Origin: Aporrectodea caliginosa
Lineage: Eukaryota > Annelida > Clitellata > Crassiclitellata > Lumbricidae
Assembly: GCA_020284085.1 (NCBI GenBank)
Contig: JACEVL010001174.1
Span: 17,923-81,922, forward strand
DNA length: 64,000 nucleotides
Reading direction: 5' to 3'
In this document: positions 48,001 through 60,700 of the stretch, piece by piece
Layout: each line of letters begins with the position of its first letter
Numbering within the stretch: position 1 is the stretch's first letter
The notes under the pieces: generated by a model
The model's database searches: none
What the model was told of the DNA's origin: nothing
What the model saw: only the letters and a program-made list of their open reading frames with translations
Program-made: the position numbers and the translations under genes

Positions 48001-51000
48001 TGCCCATTTGTGGAGTTAACAAGACATTTGTAAAAATTGGGATCAAGATACAGGGAGGCCACAGACTATCAAATACTGTACTACTATCAAAAAGCAACCG
48101 CATACAAACCTCAGTGTGCTTCTTATTCTGCAGCTCATCAGAAGGCACCAGGACTGCTTTTCCACAAAACTCGCATATGTCTCCGTGAATATAATTACAT
48201 TTGTCTTCGTACGGACAGTTGCCATGGGCCGCAAAAGGACACAGCAGAGCCGAAGCCTCTGTCGGATTTGGCACGTGATTAGATAACTCCTGTTCCATTG
48301 CGTCAGGCGAGGGTGGGATTCCGGTCTGTACTGCATCTGAATAGGACAAAGGACCTGGAAACAATAAGAGTAACTAATGTAACACAGTATGACATGCGAC
48401 TGTAAAACGAGCAGTAGAGTCAAGCTCCATACTACCTCTGTGATCTTATCAGACGGCCTATCTCAGCTAGCTCTGGAATGTCCTCTGCTCTTTAGACCAT
48501 CATGACCTTCTAGTTCCGAGGTCTCGGACTGCCACAGCACAGCATCGTGCCTATGCCTCTGTTGGACCTTTGCTGTGGAATGACCTCCCTGCTTTAACTC
48601 GTGCTGTGATGTTATTTGGGGGCACTACTGTTTCTGCACGTTCTCTTAAGACTTTTTCTTTTTCAAGGGGCCCTTTCGCACTGGAAGCGCCTCTGATTAG
48701 GTTGTACTGTGAGAGGCGCTTTATAAGTCCATAAATAGAATAGTAGGACAGATGGGCACCTTGCAGGCTGCCATACAGTTAAATTAGACTCGTGTTAAAC
48801 TTGTCATCATCAGTTACTACTGTAACATTTTCATTCATTCATTTCAGATATTTATATAGCGCCCCTTCAAGATTTCTACTCAGAGGCGCTCCCGACTACA
48901 GCGCGGACACTGAATCGGAGTTTCACACCGAAGCGCATGAGCAATTGCGAGTGAAGGACTTGCCCAGGGTCCCTACGCGGCGGCTTGAGGTGGATTCGAA
49001 CCCGCAACCCTCCGGCTGCAAGGCACCAAACATACCCCCTTGAGGTGGATTCGAACCCGCAACCCTCCGGCTGCAAGGCACCAAACATACCCCCTTCAGG
49101 TGGATTCGAACCCGCAACCCTCCGGCTGCAAGGCACCGAACATACCCCTACACCACCGCGCCCCACATGTAATCTTACTGCGTACTTTCCAGTTTGAATT
49201 AATATACAATAGTTCTGGGGGCATTGTTTTTGTCATTACATGACTGGCCGGTTTTTTCTATTATTAAGAATGATCACGTCAATGGATGCTAGCGACATAA
49301 AGTTTCTGTCATCTTTACTCATGGCCAAAAGACAATGCTCAGTTTACAAGAGCTTTGGACAAAGTACAAACTCCGGTGCCATGACCAAGTCACTTACTAA
49401 AGCGCTTCCCAAAATGGTGAGTCAAGACACTGGTCAAATTGTCTCGGAATCAAGAAATGGAAATGAATTTTATAAAGTCATAACAAACACTTATTAGGCT
49501 AACATTTAAAGGCCAACAGAGTCATCTAAAGAATAGGCTAAGCATGCATTTCAATCAATTTTAATACATATTTTGAGGAATTTAGGTGATAACAAAAAAG
49601 AGAAATAATTAATAAATTTGGCATCAGTCCTCTTGCAGTGGCAAAATTCCTGCTGGTCCGTGACACTAACAAATTAATTCTTGTCAGTCCATGACACTGA
49701 AAAATTAATTCTTGCCAGTCTGTGACACTGAAAAATTAATTTCTGCCGTACCATGACACTGAAAAGTTTGGGAAGCACTGACTTACTACATTTAATGCAA
49801 TTTAGTACAAGTGTTAGTACAAAATGTTCTGTACTCACCTGACAGCGCCTGCCATTTCTGTCCAGGCACGAACTCAGCCGCCATCACCCAATCGTCTGCT
49901 TTCAACTTCGGCGGCAGACCTTGGATGGTAAGATCCATGTCTGGTGGAGGAGCAGGTACGACGGTCCCGGACTTGCTCAGCGGCGTCATGTGACTCGTGA
50001 CAGGTGGTGGCATGTTTATCCGTCGAGGCGGGATGCCTCTCACAGCGTAAGGCGCATTAGCTGTCACGGCGGACCTAACTTGATGAGCAGCCAGCGGCTG
50101 CGGCACCACTTGCTGTGATGCGTTGTTAAGCATAACATGATCGTAACTGAAAAATAAAATGAGAAATCATCATGTGGGTTCGATACCTGCTAGCCCTGCA
50201 AGGTTGACCCAGCCTTCAACTCTCTGGGGGCGACTGTAAAGTATGCAGTATGGCACAGGGGGGCCTTGCAGGCTGCCATACAGTCAAATTTGACTCCTGT
50301 TAAACTTGTTATCATCTTTTAATACTATATTATGTAATCTTACTGCACATTTGTCAGTGTGAATTAATAAACGATTATTATTATTATTATTATTACTGCT
50401 GCTGCTGCTACAGTGTAAGCTACTAGACCTGTTAATGAGAAGTTGTTGGGCATCAGGCCATAATAAACCAAGCTGAGTTTAAAGCAGCTTTATGCCATAG
50501 TTACCTAAAATATTCTCTGAAGAAACCTATAAATAGTACAGTTCCTTATCTACCATAATTTCCTTCATTTAACGTAAGTAAAAAATCTTACATGTGGTTT
50601 GTGACCTAATTTTAAAACCCCAACAATGGAAAATACTGAAACTTGATAACCTTTACATCAACTGTCAATTTTGTAAAATGTGAGCATTTGACTTGCATTA
50701 TTAAAGGCTACATACTTACATACCTACAATGTTTAAGCTATACTAATCAAATTGTGAACTCCGCCACAGGCTACCTCCGCCGAGGAAGTCTGTGCCTGTC
50801 CCAAGCCAGGATAAAGGAGGAGGGTTCTGCGGTGGGCTTGCAACCCACCCAGGTAAAAAACAACCAGCAACAGAAACAATGCAGAATATTAAAACCATCA
50901 GAGAAAGAACAGGACAAGATAAGCTAGAGAACATCATTAGAAAGAAAAGACTGAATTGGATGGGGCATGTGGCCAGAATGGACAACGATAGAAGAGCAAG

Positions 51001-52712
51001 TCAAGTGATTAGGTGGACTCCTGAAGGAAAGCGCGGGAGAGGAAGACCAAGAAAGAACTGGATGGGAACTGTTCAGGAGGACCTGAGATGTCTGGAGATG
51101 ACGGTGGAGGATGCTGTCGAGGTGGCGAGGGACAGAGAGGAGTGGAGAAGCTGCGTTGCCCGATGTGCAGTCCTGCACGGGAAGGACTAAGGTCTAAGGT
51201 AAGGTAATCAAATTGAAATGTGACTTAACCAACCAGCAGCTGGCTCCATACGAATTAAATACTTAAGTTATGCTGTTAAATTAATGTAAATAGCAAATTT
51301 TGTGATACTTGTAACTCTGTAAATAATGCTTTTTGTTTTGTTTTTACCTCTGTGTGTTTGTTACAAACGGACCAATAAAAAAATATCCACACACAAAGTA
51401 TCCAACAAGAAGAAAAATATAAAAAAAATCCCCCCCAAAATGCGACTTACCCTACCGGCAGCTAAAAAAAACTTAAACAAGACTACTAAAATGAACAATT
51501 AAGTAGGCTAAAATAGGTAAGTAGTTACTACATAATAGGCAAGAAATAATTAAATATTAATAATAGGCTACTATAAAAAATAAACAATGAATAATGCTAA
51601 AAAAAAATTTAATCGTTAACAGCCCTAGACTTAACTGACCGGCAGCTCCCTCCGTACGAACACGCTCCGATCTGATAGTAGGTGCAGACCGTCGAAGGCC
51701 GATCCTGGAAGCTGTGTGAAAATCTACAGTTGTCTTTCTCCCGACATGCGCCACTGATGAAATATCTACAACATTTTAAAGTCAACTGATAAGGAATTTG
51801 TAGATAATAGAGAATGCACTATTGACCGATATCATGTGCACTGATAAGGGCCTTCAACTGTCTAGAGGGTGACTTAAGCAGTAGGACATATTGGTGTCTT
51901 GCAGGCTGCCATACAGTTACATTTGACTCCTGTTAAATTTGTTATCATCTGTTACTACTATATCACATAATCTTACTGCCTATATACTTGTCAGTTTGAA
52001 TTAATAAACAAATATTATTACATAGCTGCCCTGTAATTATGCAACAATGCAGCAATGTTCTACTGTGCACGCAACACCAAATTCTTTACTAGCCTTCCCT
52101 GAGAGCACCAGCACAAGCAACAATTGGCCAGCAAGGGAGGTTAAGGGTAATGGTAACACTTTGGCATGAAGAGCAGAAGATAGGCATGGACGCAGGATCG
52201 ATTCCCGTTACCCTCCCAAAGGACGACTCAGCTTTCATTCGCCAGATGGCGTTGGTAAAATGAGCAGTAGCACGTGATGGGCGCCTTGTATGGCTGCCAT
52301 ACAATTAAATTCGACTCTGTAATAACTAGTGATCATCTGTTTATACTATGAATTGTAATCATACTGCGGTGTGTCAGTTTGAAATAATAAACGAAGTCCA
52401 TGCTGATCTTCTGCTCTTCGTGCCAGATTGTTACCATTGCCCTACACCCCTCCCCGATTGTACTGGATTCAGTTAAACCGTATGGATGATCGAATAAGTG
52501 AATGAATGCGCATTTTGTCTACATCTAAAATAAGGCCTTGACCAAGTCCATTTTTCAATTACTTTATTGGTGACGACAAAAAAAATACACCGAGACATAC
52601 ACACTTTTTTTAGACCGTCTCGGCCCACTGCCAACGTGATCGCGGACACTTACCGGCAAAGGATCTTCGACGTAACTTCGGATGGCAAACGCGACGAATT
52701 ATTCGGCTCCAT
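45060..52712 (-). CDS. Makorin-type RING E3 ubiquitin ligase (MKRN1/2-like)
   Basis: Complete gene in seven coding exons on the - strand: 52712-52654, 51765-51640, 50146-49839, 48354-48110, 47671-47457, 46602-46492 and 45384-45060. The sum is 1389 nt, 462 aa plus stop, with all phases consistent. The ATG follows an in-frame TAA directly (GCATAAATGGAG), which fixes the start. The domain order is that of makorins: CCCH finger 1 (about 19-37, CRYFISGACREKDNCRFSH), finger 2 (47-65), a linker with DDWVMAAEFVPGQ, finger 3 (203-221), the makorin Cys-His motif (ICEFCGK...HTEECIKEHEQ), a C3HC4 RING (about 270-323, from CGICHEVVWEK to CPEC), and finger 4 (about 359-379). Known makorins bind RNA and ubiquitinate targets. 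I cannot assign MKRN1 versus MKRN2. Introns hold SINEs, LINE ends and AATCGATTAG elements. Confidence 0.96.
45820..45850 (-). repeat. hAT (Charlie-like) terminal sequence
   Basis: CACTTTGGGAAACACTG reads on the - strand as CAGTGTTTCCCAAAGTG, the usual end of Charlie-type hAT elements. The other end was not found. A similar end is at 49770-49787. Confidence 0.4.
46335..46419 (-). repeat. hAT-type element end (CAGGGGTGGGC)
   Basis: The segment ends GTTGCCCACCCCTG at 46419, which on the - strand is CAGGGGTGGGCAAC, a common hAT MITE terminus. The partner end was not identified. Confidence 0.4.
46650..46745 (-). repeat. SINE beta / shared GCGC 3' module
   Basis: (CATT)n, then TATGGCGCCCCTTCAAGG and ACTCAGGAGCGCTCCCGAC, the 3' end of family beta without its head. 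Confidence 0.6.
46770..47085. repeat. AATCGATTAG palindromic element
   Basis: Dense tandem and inverted copies of GCTAATTCTAATCGATTAG. It begins CAGATATGGGTAACTAATTG and ends AATCGTGCCCATCTCTG, so the termini are inverted CAG...CTG repeats. No 8-bp duplication is visible. Confidence 0.7.
47763..48008. repeat. AATCGATTAG palindromic element
   Basis: Starts AGATGGGCAGCTAATCGATT and ends TAGCTAATCGTGCCCATTTG. The near-identical words GAGTTGACAAG and GAGTTAACAAG lie just outside the two ends and may be remnants of a target duplication. Confidence 0.7.
48420..48742 (+). repeat. CR1-like LINE 3' end, family R1
   Basis: The decayed frame contains LLWNDLPALTRAV and ARSLKTFSFSRG, then GAAGCGCCTCTGATTAGG and GAGAGGCGCTTTATAAG. 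It links the R1 3' module to a reverse-transcriptase C-terminus. Joined at about 48745 to a truncated SINE alpha. Confidence 0.65.
48843..49170 (-). repeat. SINE beta with tripled tRNA-like head
   Basis: Reading from the 3' side: TATATAGCGCCCCTTCAAGA, body, then three tandem 55-bp units (48985-49039, 49040-49094, 49095-49149), each with GGATTCGAACCCGCAACC, the reverse of a B box. It ends with the A-box region CCTACACCACCGCGCCCC. Other beta copies have one such unit. Confidence 0.85.
49640..49787 (-). repeat. hAT-like end with ~37-bp tandem units
   Basis: Four imperfect units of TGACACTGAAAAATTAATTC...CAGTC, ending GTTTGGGAAGCACTG. The terminus resembles that at 45820-45850. Only one end was found. 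Confidence 0.5.
50163..50397 (+). repeat. tRNA-derived SINE family alpha, near full length
   Basis: B box GGGTTCGATACC at about 50177-50188, body, AATTAATAAACG and an (ATT)n tail with a following (GCT)n. It lies in the makorin intron between exons 2 and 3. Confidence 0.75.
50398..50850. other. Makorin intron, nothing recognised
   Basis: AT-rich sequence between the SINE and the LINE fragment; no repeat family identified. Confidence 0.4.
50855..51190 (+). repeat. LINE reverse-transcriptase C-terminal fragment
   Basis: The open frame 50792-51190 encodes RKKRLNWMGHVARMDNDRRA, RWTPEGKRGRGRPRKNW and a D-R-E-E-W-R stretch, the well-known C-terminal signature of non-LTR retrotransposon ORF2 proteins (often mis-annotated as cellular genes). 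It is followed by a (TAAGG)-like tail at about 51187-51206. The frame is intact over ~110 codons, so this insertion is relatively young. Confidence 0.85.
51845..52023 (+). repeat. tRNA-derived SINE family alpha, 5' truncated
   Basis: GGGCCTTCAACTGTCTAGAGGG...GGCTGCCATACAGTTACATTTGACTCC...AATTAATAAACAAATATTATT. Confidence 0.7.
52143..52455. repeat. SINE alpha2 (+) followed by a second head (-)
   Basis: 52143-52395 is a near-complete + strand alpha2 copy. From 52396 the sequence TCCATGCTGATCTTCTGCTC is the inverted head of another copy. The arrangement mirrors 9100-9465. Confidence 0.7.
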
Positions 52713-52714
52713 TT

Positions 52715-53890
52715 ATGCGAAAACTGTACGAAGTGACGAAGATGATACGATAGGAGAGTTTAATCCGGAAAGTGAACGCCCTTTGAGCAGCTACTGTACA
52801 CATATGCACATCGCTCCTACTTCGACGGATTTCATAATTTAATCTCCATGTAGCAGACCGGAAGTAGAGGCAAGCATTGATAGCATAGATTACAGAATGG
52901 CGAAACATTCCTCATCGCAAGTTCGTGTGGCGCTTCGATGCAAAATAATAAAAAAAATTGTCTTTTAATCTGAGAAGCGGATTGTCGGTTCATAACAATA
53001 AATTCTTCTTCAAAGCCTTATTTGGTGCTAATTCTAAGAATTTAAACTGTATTGCCTCCTTATTGATCTTCTTAGTAAATTGCAATGTTATTATTTAGTT
53101 AAGAACATTGTTGAGTTGAACCTTTTTTCTTTCAACTGACTAACCAGCCATAATTGATTATTGTTAAAAAGGGTGAACCTAATTAAACGGGGCTTGTTCC
53201 CCTTTTGGGTCTCCCTGTTCCCTAGCCAATGCACCGATATGTAATCTTAAGTCAAGTTATAATTGGTGATAAGTGGTATATGCATGGTGCTTCTGGAAAT
53301 AAAAAGTTGTCAGTCAGTTGTCAGTACCGGTGAAAGTTTTAGCTCAGGTTCTATAAACCCCCAAATTGTTAATATACTGTAGAAATTTCTTCAGTTGTAC
53401 TAGGTTGTTTCAGGTTTGGATTCCATGCCTGGATTCAACTGTAGCCCTACCAATGATTTCATATCGTTATCTTTCTCAGCCGACTATTTAATCATTCTGC
53501 TGGCTATCGTCTCCTTGATAGTGACCAAAGGGCGAACTAGCCTTTTTTGCCACTTCCGTACATTGCCTTGAAGGTTAGCACATTTATCCTGAATTACCCT
53601 GTACTCCCATGAGCCCTTCTTCCTCACTCACTTACAGTACCCTGTTGTTGCCTTACTACCCAGGAAGAAAAACTAAGCAAAGAACAGTGTCTGAAGGTTT
53701 ACAATATACAACTCAATGAACTCTTCACTTCACTCAGTTGTACATACACATGCTCAGGGGCATTAGCCAGAAAACAATTTCTGAAGGGTTTAGTTGCGGG
53801 GATTTTTCCATTAGACGCAGTTGTATTTTTATACATTTTAGTTTTTATTTACAGTAAAGCATTTATTTCGGGGATTGGGGATCTGAACCT
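52715..53890. other. Intergenic, makorin 5' side to PSMD6 3' side
   Basis: The makorin promoter should lie just above 52712. I see no TATA box or clear motif. 53080-53890 is ordinary sequence without recognised repeats. Confidence 0.4.
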
Positions 53891-53899
53891 GCAAACCCC

Positions 53900-54342
53900 C
53901 ATAGGCGTAGCTACATGAAGGCAGGAGGAGGCAGTTGCCTCCTCTTGGTTTTCCTATATAGTGGAGTTTCAATTGAAATGACCAGGAATTTGTTAATGAT
54001 CTGTGAATTTGCCTCCTCTTGAATTCGAGTTTAAAAAGACAAATCTACTCCCCCTCGAAAACTCTTGGAAAGTCTTGTTACTACCCCCCTCGAAAAGTCT
54101 TGTTACTACTCCCCTCGAAAACTCTTGGAATCTTCTTGTTACTACCCCCCTCAAAAAGTTTTTTGGGAAAATTCTTGTTGTCACCCCCCCCCGGCCATCA
54201 ACTTTTCCCCTCCCACAGCAAGGGGAGTAGATTAAACACTGATTATCGGAATTTAAAAATGTCTAAGAAAAGGTCATTGAGAAAAATATGCACTGGTGTC
54301 TGAAGTTGCCTCCTCTTAAATTTAGGTCTGGCTACGCCACTG
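53900..54342. mobile_element. hAT-type non-autonomous element, TSD CAAACCCC
   Basis: CATAGGCGTAGCTAC at the left pairs with GTCTGGCTACGCCACTG at the right. The perfect octamer CAAACCCC flanks both sides (53892-53899, 54343-54350). GTTGCCTCCTCTT occurs near both ends. The interior has four imperfect repeats of CTCGAAAACTCTTG...TTGTTACTAC. Confidence 0.85.
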
Positions 54343-54730
54343 CAAACCCCTAAATATACCCATGCATGAACATATTAGTAAAACGGGTTCATGTCCTGTA
54401 GTGGGATTTAGGGGAGTTCCAAGGTCCTCCATGTGGGGCCAGTTCATTGCAGGACTAGCTGTTGCAAATATAAAAAAACAATCTCGGTTTATCCATACCA
54501 AAGTTTACTTGCACAGCATCAAACTCTGTGTGACGTTGTGCATTTTTAACCAATGTTCATGACAATAACAACACAAAACAGACTCTGTACCTACTTTTTT
54601 CATTCATTAACAAACATTCAAACACCAACTAGGCAATAATCTTGAAAGTTCCTCTTGTGAAACGTCACAGAGTTTGAAAACAAGAAGAGTAGTCACTTCT
54701 ACAGCTTGTCTGTTCCTACTTCCAGTCTTC

Positions 54731-57700
54731 TTAAATGTTAATGACTCTGCTCAGTTTTTGGATTCTGTTGAGTAAGATGTCGCCCTTCTTTATCGTTTCC
54801 TAAAAGAATTTCAGAAATGATATTATACAGATGAATGGGAAAATTTAACAACAAGATGCAATCGAATCGGAGACTTTACAATGCTGTTATTGCTCGATAG
54901 TGTAGAGGTTGGCATATTGGACTATCAAACAGGAGTTCAAATCTCTGCTAGGGCAGAAATTTGGTTCGAGATTTTCGTTCTACATGTGCTTCCTAGCCAA
55001 CTCAGCTATAATGAGTACACTGACCATACACTGTCAGTGGGAAGATGAGACGGCGAGGAAGAGGACTGGCCATCCGCCCTCATATGCCGTGGCTAAGAAA
55101 ATGAAGTCGCTAACACTTCATACCCATGGCTGCCTCAGGGTTAGCCTAAGGTACCGTTCATCTTCTTCTATTGCAACACAAAAGATATCAAATGATGGTC
55201 ACTTTGAAGCGACGCCACAGTCACAAAACAATGGAAAGTTCAAGTTAAAATTTGTTATTCCTTAAATGACAAGCTGCATTGATTTCCCAGTCACGTTAAT
55301 AGTACATGCTCGTCGTTAAATGGTTATACACAGAGAGGGACTGAGTTAAACTCTCCAAACTGGATCAGCCTTTCTCCCACAGATCATATTAAATTCCCCT
55401 CCTATGTCTTCCCTGGGGTAAATCTCTTCACACTGGATCATGCTACGTTCAAAAGAAAACACATTTCCTCGTGAACACCACTCCTGTCCACAGATTTGAG
55501 CCTTTCAATAGCAAATTTCAAACAGCAAAACAAGAAGTCAGGATCACAGATTTTGCCGTTATATAGACCTTTCAAAGACCGACAAAAAGCTTTAGCCGCT
55601 AAACCAGACAAGTCTGAACATCTGAACCACATATAATAATAATAATAATAATACTCGTTTTAAATTCAATTCAAACTGACAAACTGCAGTATGATATCAC
55701 TAAACAATCAGAACACATGATAACAGGCTAAACAAGAGTCGATCTTATAACTATATGGCAGCCTATTAGGTACCGATCTGTCCTACTGCTGCTTATTTTA
55801 CCATCGCCCCTAGGGAGTGGAAGGCTGAGTGAACCTTACAGTGGGTATCCATCCCACGCCCTTCTGTTCTTCGTACCTGTGTATTACTGTGTTACCATTC
55901 AACCATCACCCCCGATAAGGGCTCAGATGCATAGATAAGCATGCTCTAAGGTTGACTCAGCCTTCCACTCCCTAAGGACAATGGTAAAAGAAGAGGCAGT
56001 GCACAGATAAGCGTCCTCTAACCTGGTATTGCCAATTCTTGCTGTCAGGTCGATTTGTCTCGACGATTCCGCCAACCTTGTCAATCTTGCAGTGCAACCT
56101 TCCGGCAGCAATGTATCTTGACAGCTCCCTGTCAGAAGAAAAACAAATCCAAAATGCACCAAATGTTAGGTAAATAATAAACACCAATAATCGTTTTCAA
56201 AACCGATAATCGAATTTCTGATTACCGTTTAACATCCATAGTTTCACTATACAGAGGTTACTGTCAGTGGCGGCGCCAGCATGGGGCTAGGGTGGGCTGA
56301 ACCCCCTATCAGCGGCTCAGCCCCCAAACAAAAGTTGGAAATCACTGCCAATGCCAGAGAGGAGGGGAGAAAGGGAAGGATTTGAGGTTTTAGCCCCCCA
56401 ATCCTGAAATCCTGGCGCCGCTACTGGCTACTGTATTTTATCAAATCTAATGACTCTTACAGAGCCGTTATCGTCATCCAAAAACACTTCACACAAAAGC
56501 AACCATTATACTTAATTTGTAAAGCATCCTAGAAGTATTGGATTGTATTTGATCATTTATAAAGTGCTTCTCACAGCATAAGCCTTTCAGAAGTGCTCTC
56601 AGAGTGAGGTACTCCGAGAAAAAAGGAAGGTTTTAAGGTGAAAGAGGTAGAGATGCCACCAGAGAGGATGGTAGAGTGTAAAGAAGGAGGAAGTCCATGA
56701 TTGTAGAAGTAGCTATAGAAATTATCGTAATTACTAGGGGTGGGCAACGATTAAAATTTTTAATCTAAATTAATCCCACGATTAAAATTTTTAATAACAC
56801 GATGTCACAGTAGATAACACGTAAAATTCTCTACCAATTCTGAGTAGTTGCGTTGAATATGCGCTATATAAATGCTTGCAGTCAATAAACAACAAGGAAA
56901 CATGGTTTTACTACTTGTTTTTACTTTTTAGCTTTTACTTTAAAGTTCAAAATTGAGAGGTTTTATCAAGAATTGTGTTAGCGCATTTCTAGAAATAATT
57001 GGGCGCAGTGACAATCGCGTTAACTGCGTTAAAAAATTTAATCACGTTAATTAATTAACGCATTAAAAGCCCAGCCCTAGTAATTACAAATACAATTAAG
57101 AATTGTTCTTAGTCAGACTGACTGGTCAATGAAGTTGACAGTGACTCCAAAAGCCCTCGACATGTAGTCGAGCGTCAGGCTGCGATAGGACTCCAGCAAC
57201 TGCGTATAGGCAAGTATCCGCATCTCTCGTGTGTAGAAGCGATAGTGTGGGGCCAGGTATCGGTCGTGCTTCATCGTCACTTCCACTTGAGCTGCAACAC
57301 GAGGTAAATAACAATAATATTCATAATAATATTCCTTTATTCAATTCCAACTGACAAATCGCAGTATTGATTGCATGAAATAGTAGTAACACATGATAAC
57401 AAGTTAAACAAGAGTTGATTTTATAACTTAATTTATGGCAGCCTGTTAGGCGCCAATCTGTCCTGCTCATTTTACCATCGCCTCTCGGTTGTGGAAGGCT
57501 GAGTCAAAGAAGCGTGAAACAGAATATTTAAAAATATTATTAGCATTTCCACTATCATAATTATCATAATCATTCAGACAGCTTAAGAAACCCCATAATC
57601 AAAAATTCAAGACAAGAGCACCTTACAAATAATAATAATAATGATCTTCGTCTATTAATTCAATGACATGAACGCAGTATGATTACCGCGTAGTACGAAC

Positions 57701-60700
57701 GGATGATCACAAGTTATCACAAGAGTCAAACCTATCTGTATGACAGCCACACAAGACATCATTCCATGCTGATCTGCTCTTCGTGCCAGAGTGTTACCAG
57801 TACCCTAAACCCCTTCCCATGACACATGGGGAAAATCTAGTCTCATGACTAGTAAGTAAGCATAATGCATAACGTATCAATTAACATGCTTCAAACGAAA
57901 CCATAGGACTGCAAGGAGGTACTTTATATACTCAAATATATAAGGTATGTTCATGCTATCAGATTTGAAGAGGTCACAAAATCACAGGCAGAAAGGTCGC
58001 GCACAACCGCTTACCCAGCTGCCCAAAGAAGTTCGCATACTGGCAGTTGTAGAGGGAGAAAAGATACTGTCGGATCTCTGGTAGGCCGTGAAGAACCTCC
58101 AAGATTTCAGATCCACGAACAACCTAGAGAAAATATCAACATCAAGATCTCACTTTTTCATAAAGACTAATCTCGTCTAACCTGTAGTCCACCACCAACA
58201 TGTAAAGGATGTCAGCAGGGTTGCCACAAGGTTAACATGACTTTTAAGACTTATTTCAGACGAAAAAGGACCTACTTTCTAATTGTTTTATCGAGGTAAT
58301 ACTCATCAAAATTTTTAAATATGATTAGAAATATCGAAATAATATGTATCGAAATTTAAAAATATGATTAGAAATATATCTATTAATGAATTTTTCCATT
58401 TTCCAAGACTTTCCATGACCTAGCTATTTTCAAATTCCATGACTTTCCCGGACTTTTTTGGGAAAACACCTGTTTTCCAGGCCTTAACATTTTCAAAGTC
58501 TAATTCCATGACTTTCCAAGTTTTCCAGGATCCATGGCAACCGTGTGTCAGTTAAAGACATACCCAACTACAGAGAAACACTAATTCAGTTGAAATACGA
58601 AAAGTCAAGCTACGATGAATGTTATTATTATTATTAATTAAATTTGTAATGCGTGCATGGTCACAAAATGTGAATCTGCACTGCAGATCCACCAGGAGAA
58701 GACACAGTTAGATATCCAAGTGCTTGAAAGCCAAGGAAAAATAGTGAGTTTTGAGTAGCTTTTGAAAGCAGCAAGTGAACTTGAGCTACGAAGATAGAGT
58801 GGGCACGCAAGCTGACACAGACAACATCATATACGCTAGCTTAGAGAGCGCCACTGAGTAGCTATCTTGAAGGGGCGCTATATAAATGTTCAATTAAAAT
58901 ATAAAGACAATTAATGAGCTGTAATATGCCAAAAAATAATCTTTGTCGGCGGAAACGGCCTATGTTGTCATAAGCTGCCGTTAAACTGAGGATCCAATAA
59001 AGACAAATATTAACTTTAATCATAAATGACACTAAAGAACCAGTTGACAGAAAACAATCTCTATCTCCAAGTGGACAATTTGAAAAGCATTTCGTCTTGT
59101 TTTTTCACAAAGATCTGCTCTGCACAGTGCACATGGAACCAGAATTTCTAGCAGACCTAAATACAATAATATCAATAAAAGAACAACCAAATTCTGCATC
59201 TCTAAAACGATAACAACAAGAGCAGTCTTGCCTTTTCTCTAAGATCCGGTCTGCTAAGCGCGATCATGGAGCAGAAAACAGTGTACGTAACAAAAGCCTT
59301 GTAGTCCATCAACTCGTAGGACGTGAAGGTCGCCACGGTGTCAAGGAACAGACCGGCAGCCGTCTTGAAGTCACGAATCGACATGCAGTACATGCCACGG
59401 TAGACCTTCAACCGGTTGCGACGGTCCCAGTCACCACCCTCATCAATCAGTCTAAACAACAACAGTACAAAGTCCCTCATAATCTACAAAGTTTCTGTTA
59501 CAAGAAGAAGTGAAGATGATTAGCGGTAGATCTAGATACCTTTGAGTACCTCAAATTTTAAGTGGGTTAATAAGAGCAGTCCCTTAAGCTAGCCCTGGGT
59601 ATGAAGTGTTAGCGACTTCATTTTCTTAGCCTCAGTATATGAGGGCGGGTGGCCAGTCATCTCCCTCGCTGTTTTATCTTCCCACCGACAGTGTACAGTA
59701 TGACGTGTACTCATACACTTCATACCCATGGCTGCCTCAGGGCTAGCTTAAGGGAATGGAATGTTCTTCTCTCTAGAACATCTAAAATGTGCTATATAAA
59801 TGGTCCATGCGGACACAATTATAATGTAATATAATTAAACATTTATACAGCACCTCTTCATAGAGGCACTCTCTGCATTAGCCTATATCAGTGCTGTCCA
59901 GCATGCAGCCCGCATGCGGCCCGCCGGCAGATTCTAAGTGGCCCGCCGCAGCTCGCTAAATATTTGCAATTTCTGTTCAAATGAAGTAAAAGACAGTCAG
60001 TCACTGGCCTACTTGCATAGCTATTCGTTCGTAACTTGGCTTATCATTTGACAATGTGTACACAAAATCTGGTTCCCAAGACGCAATCATTATGATAACT
60101 CCATAATTAATTATAATACAGTTAATAATTTTCAATCAATTTTAGTCGCAGCTTTTGGGTTGACTGGTGCGGCCTTTGGCTTCAAAAATTACTTATTTGG
60201 TGGCCCGCGGTGTCAAAAAGGTTGGACAGCACTGGCCTATATGATGCTAAATGTCATTACGAACGAATTAGGTTACGCTTCTGAAGTTGAAACCAGGCAA
60301 CAAGAAGATCAGGTTGTCTTACGTCTGTGCCTTTTCCAGGCTTCTCTTGATGAGGTCATGGTCCATGTAGAACAGCCCAATGCGGATCTGGTGGAACATC
60401 ATGTCCAGCCGGTAGCCCAGGGTCAATGTCTTCTCTCCCGTCTTACGGAATTGACCGAGAGCCAGCTCCTGCAACCACATAATAAAAGATTCACCGTCAT
60501 AATAAAAAATAATGATAATAACGGGTATTGAACCCATGTCCTTCTGATCTTCATACCAGCATGTTACCATTCAACCATCTCCCTGCCCCATATAGCACCT
60601 CTACGAGGTTTCTACTCATAAGTTACCACCAGACCCATGCAAAGCTGGTAATAGGTCTGGGCACCATTAATTTCAACCTGCTAATTAAGTAATTTTGGTA

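Noticed and set aside
50792..51190. Possible host gene on the + strand (132 codons)
   Set aside because: The protein carries the C-terminal signature of LINE ORF2 and lies inside a makorin intron with a LINE-like tail; it is a retrotransposon fragment.
52567..52842. + strand frame of 91 codons
   Set aside because: It overlaps makorin exon 1 (52712-52654) on the other strand, which has conserved sequence, a donor and correct phase; the + frame has no known similarity.
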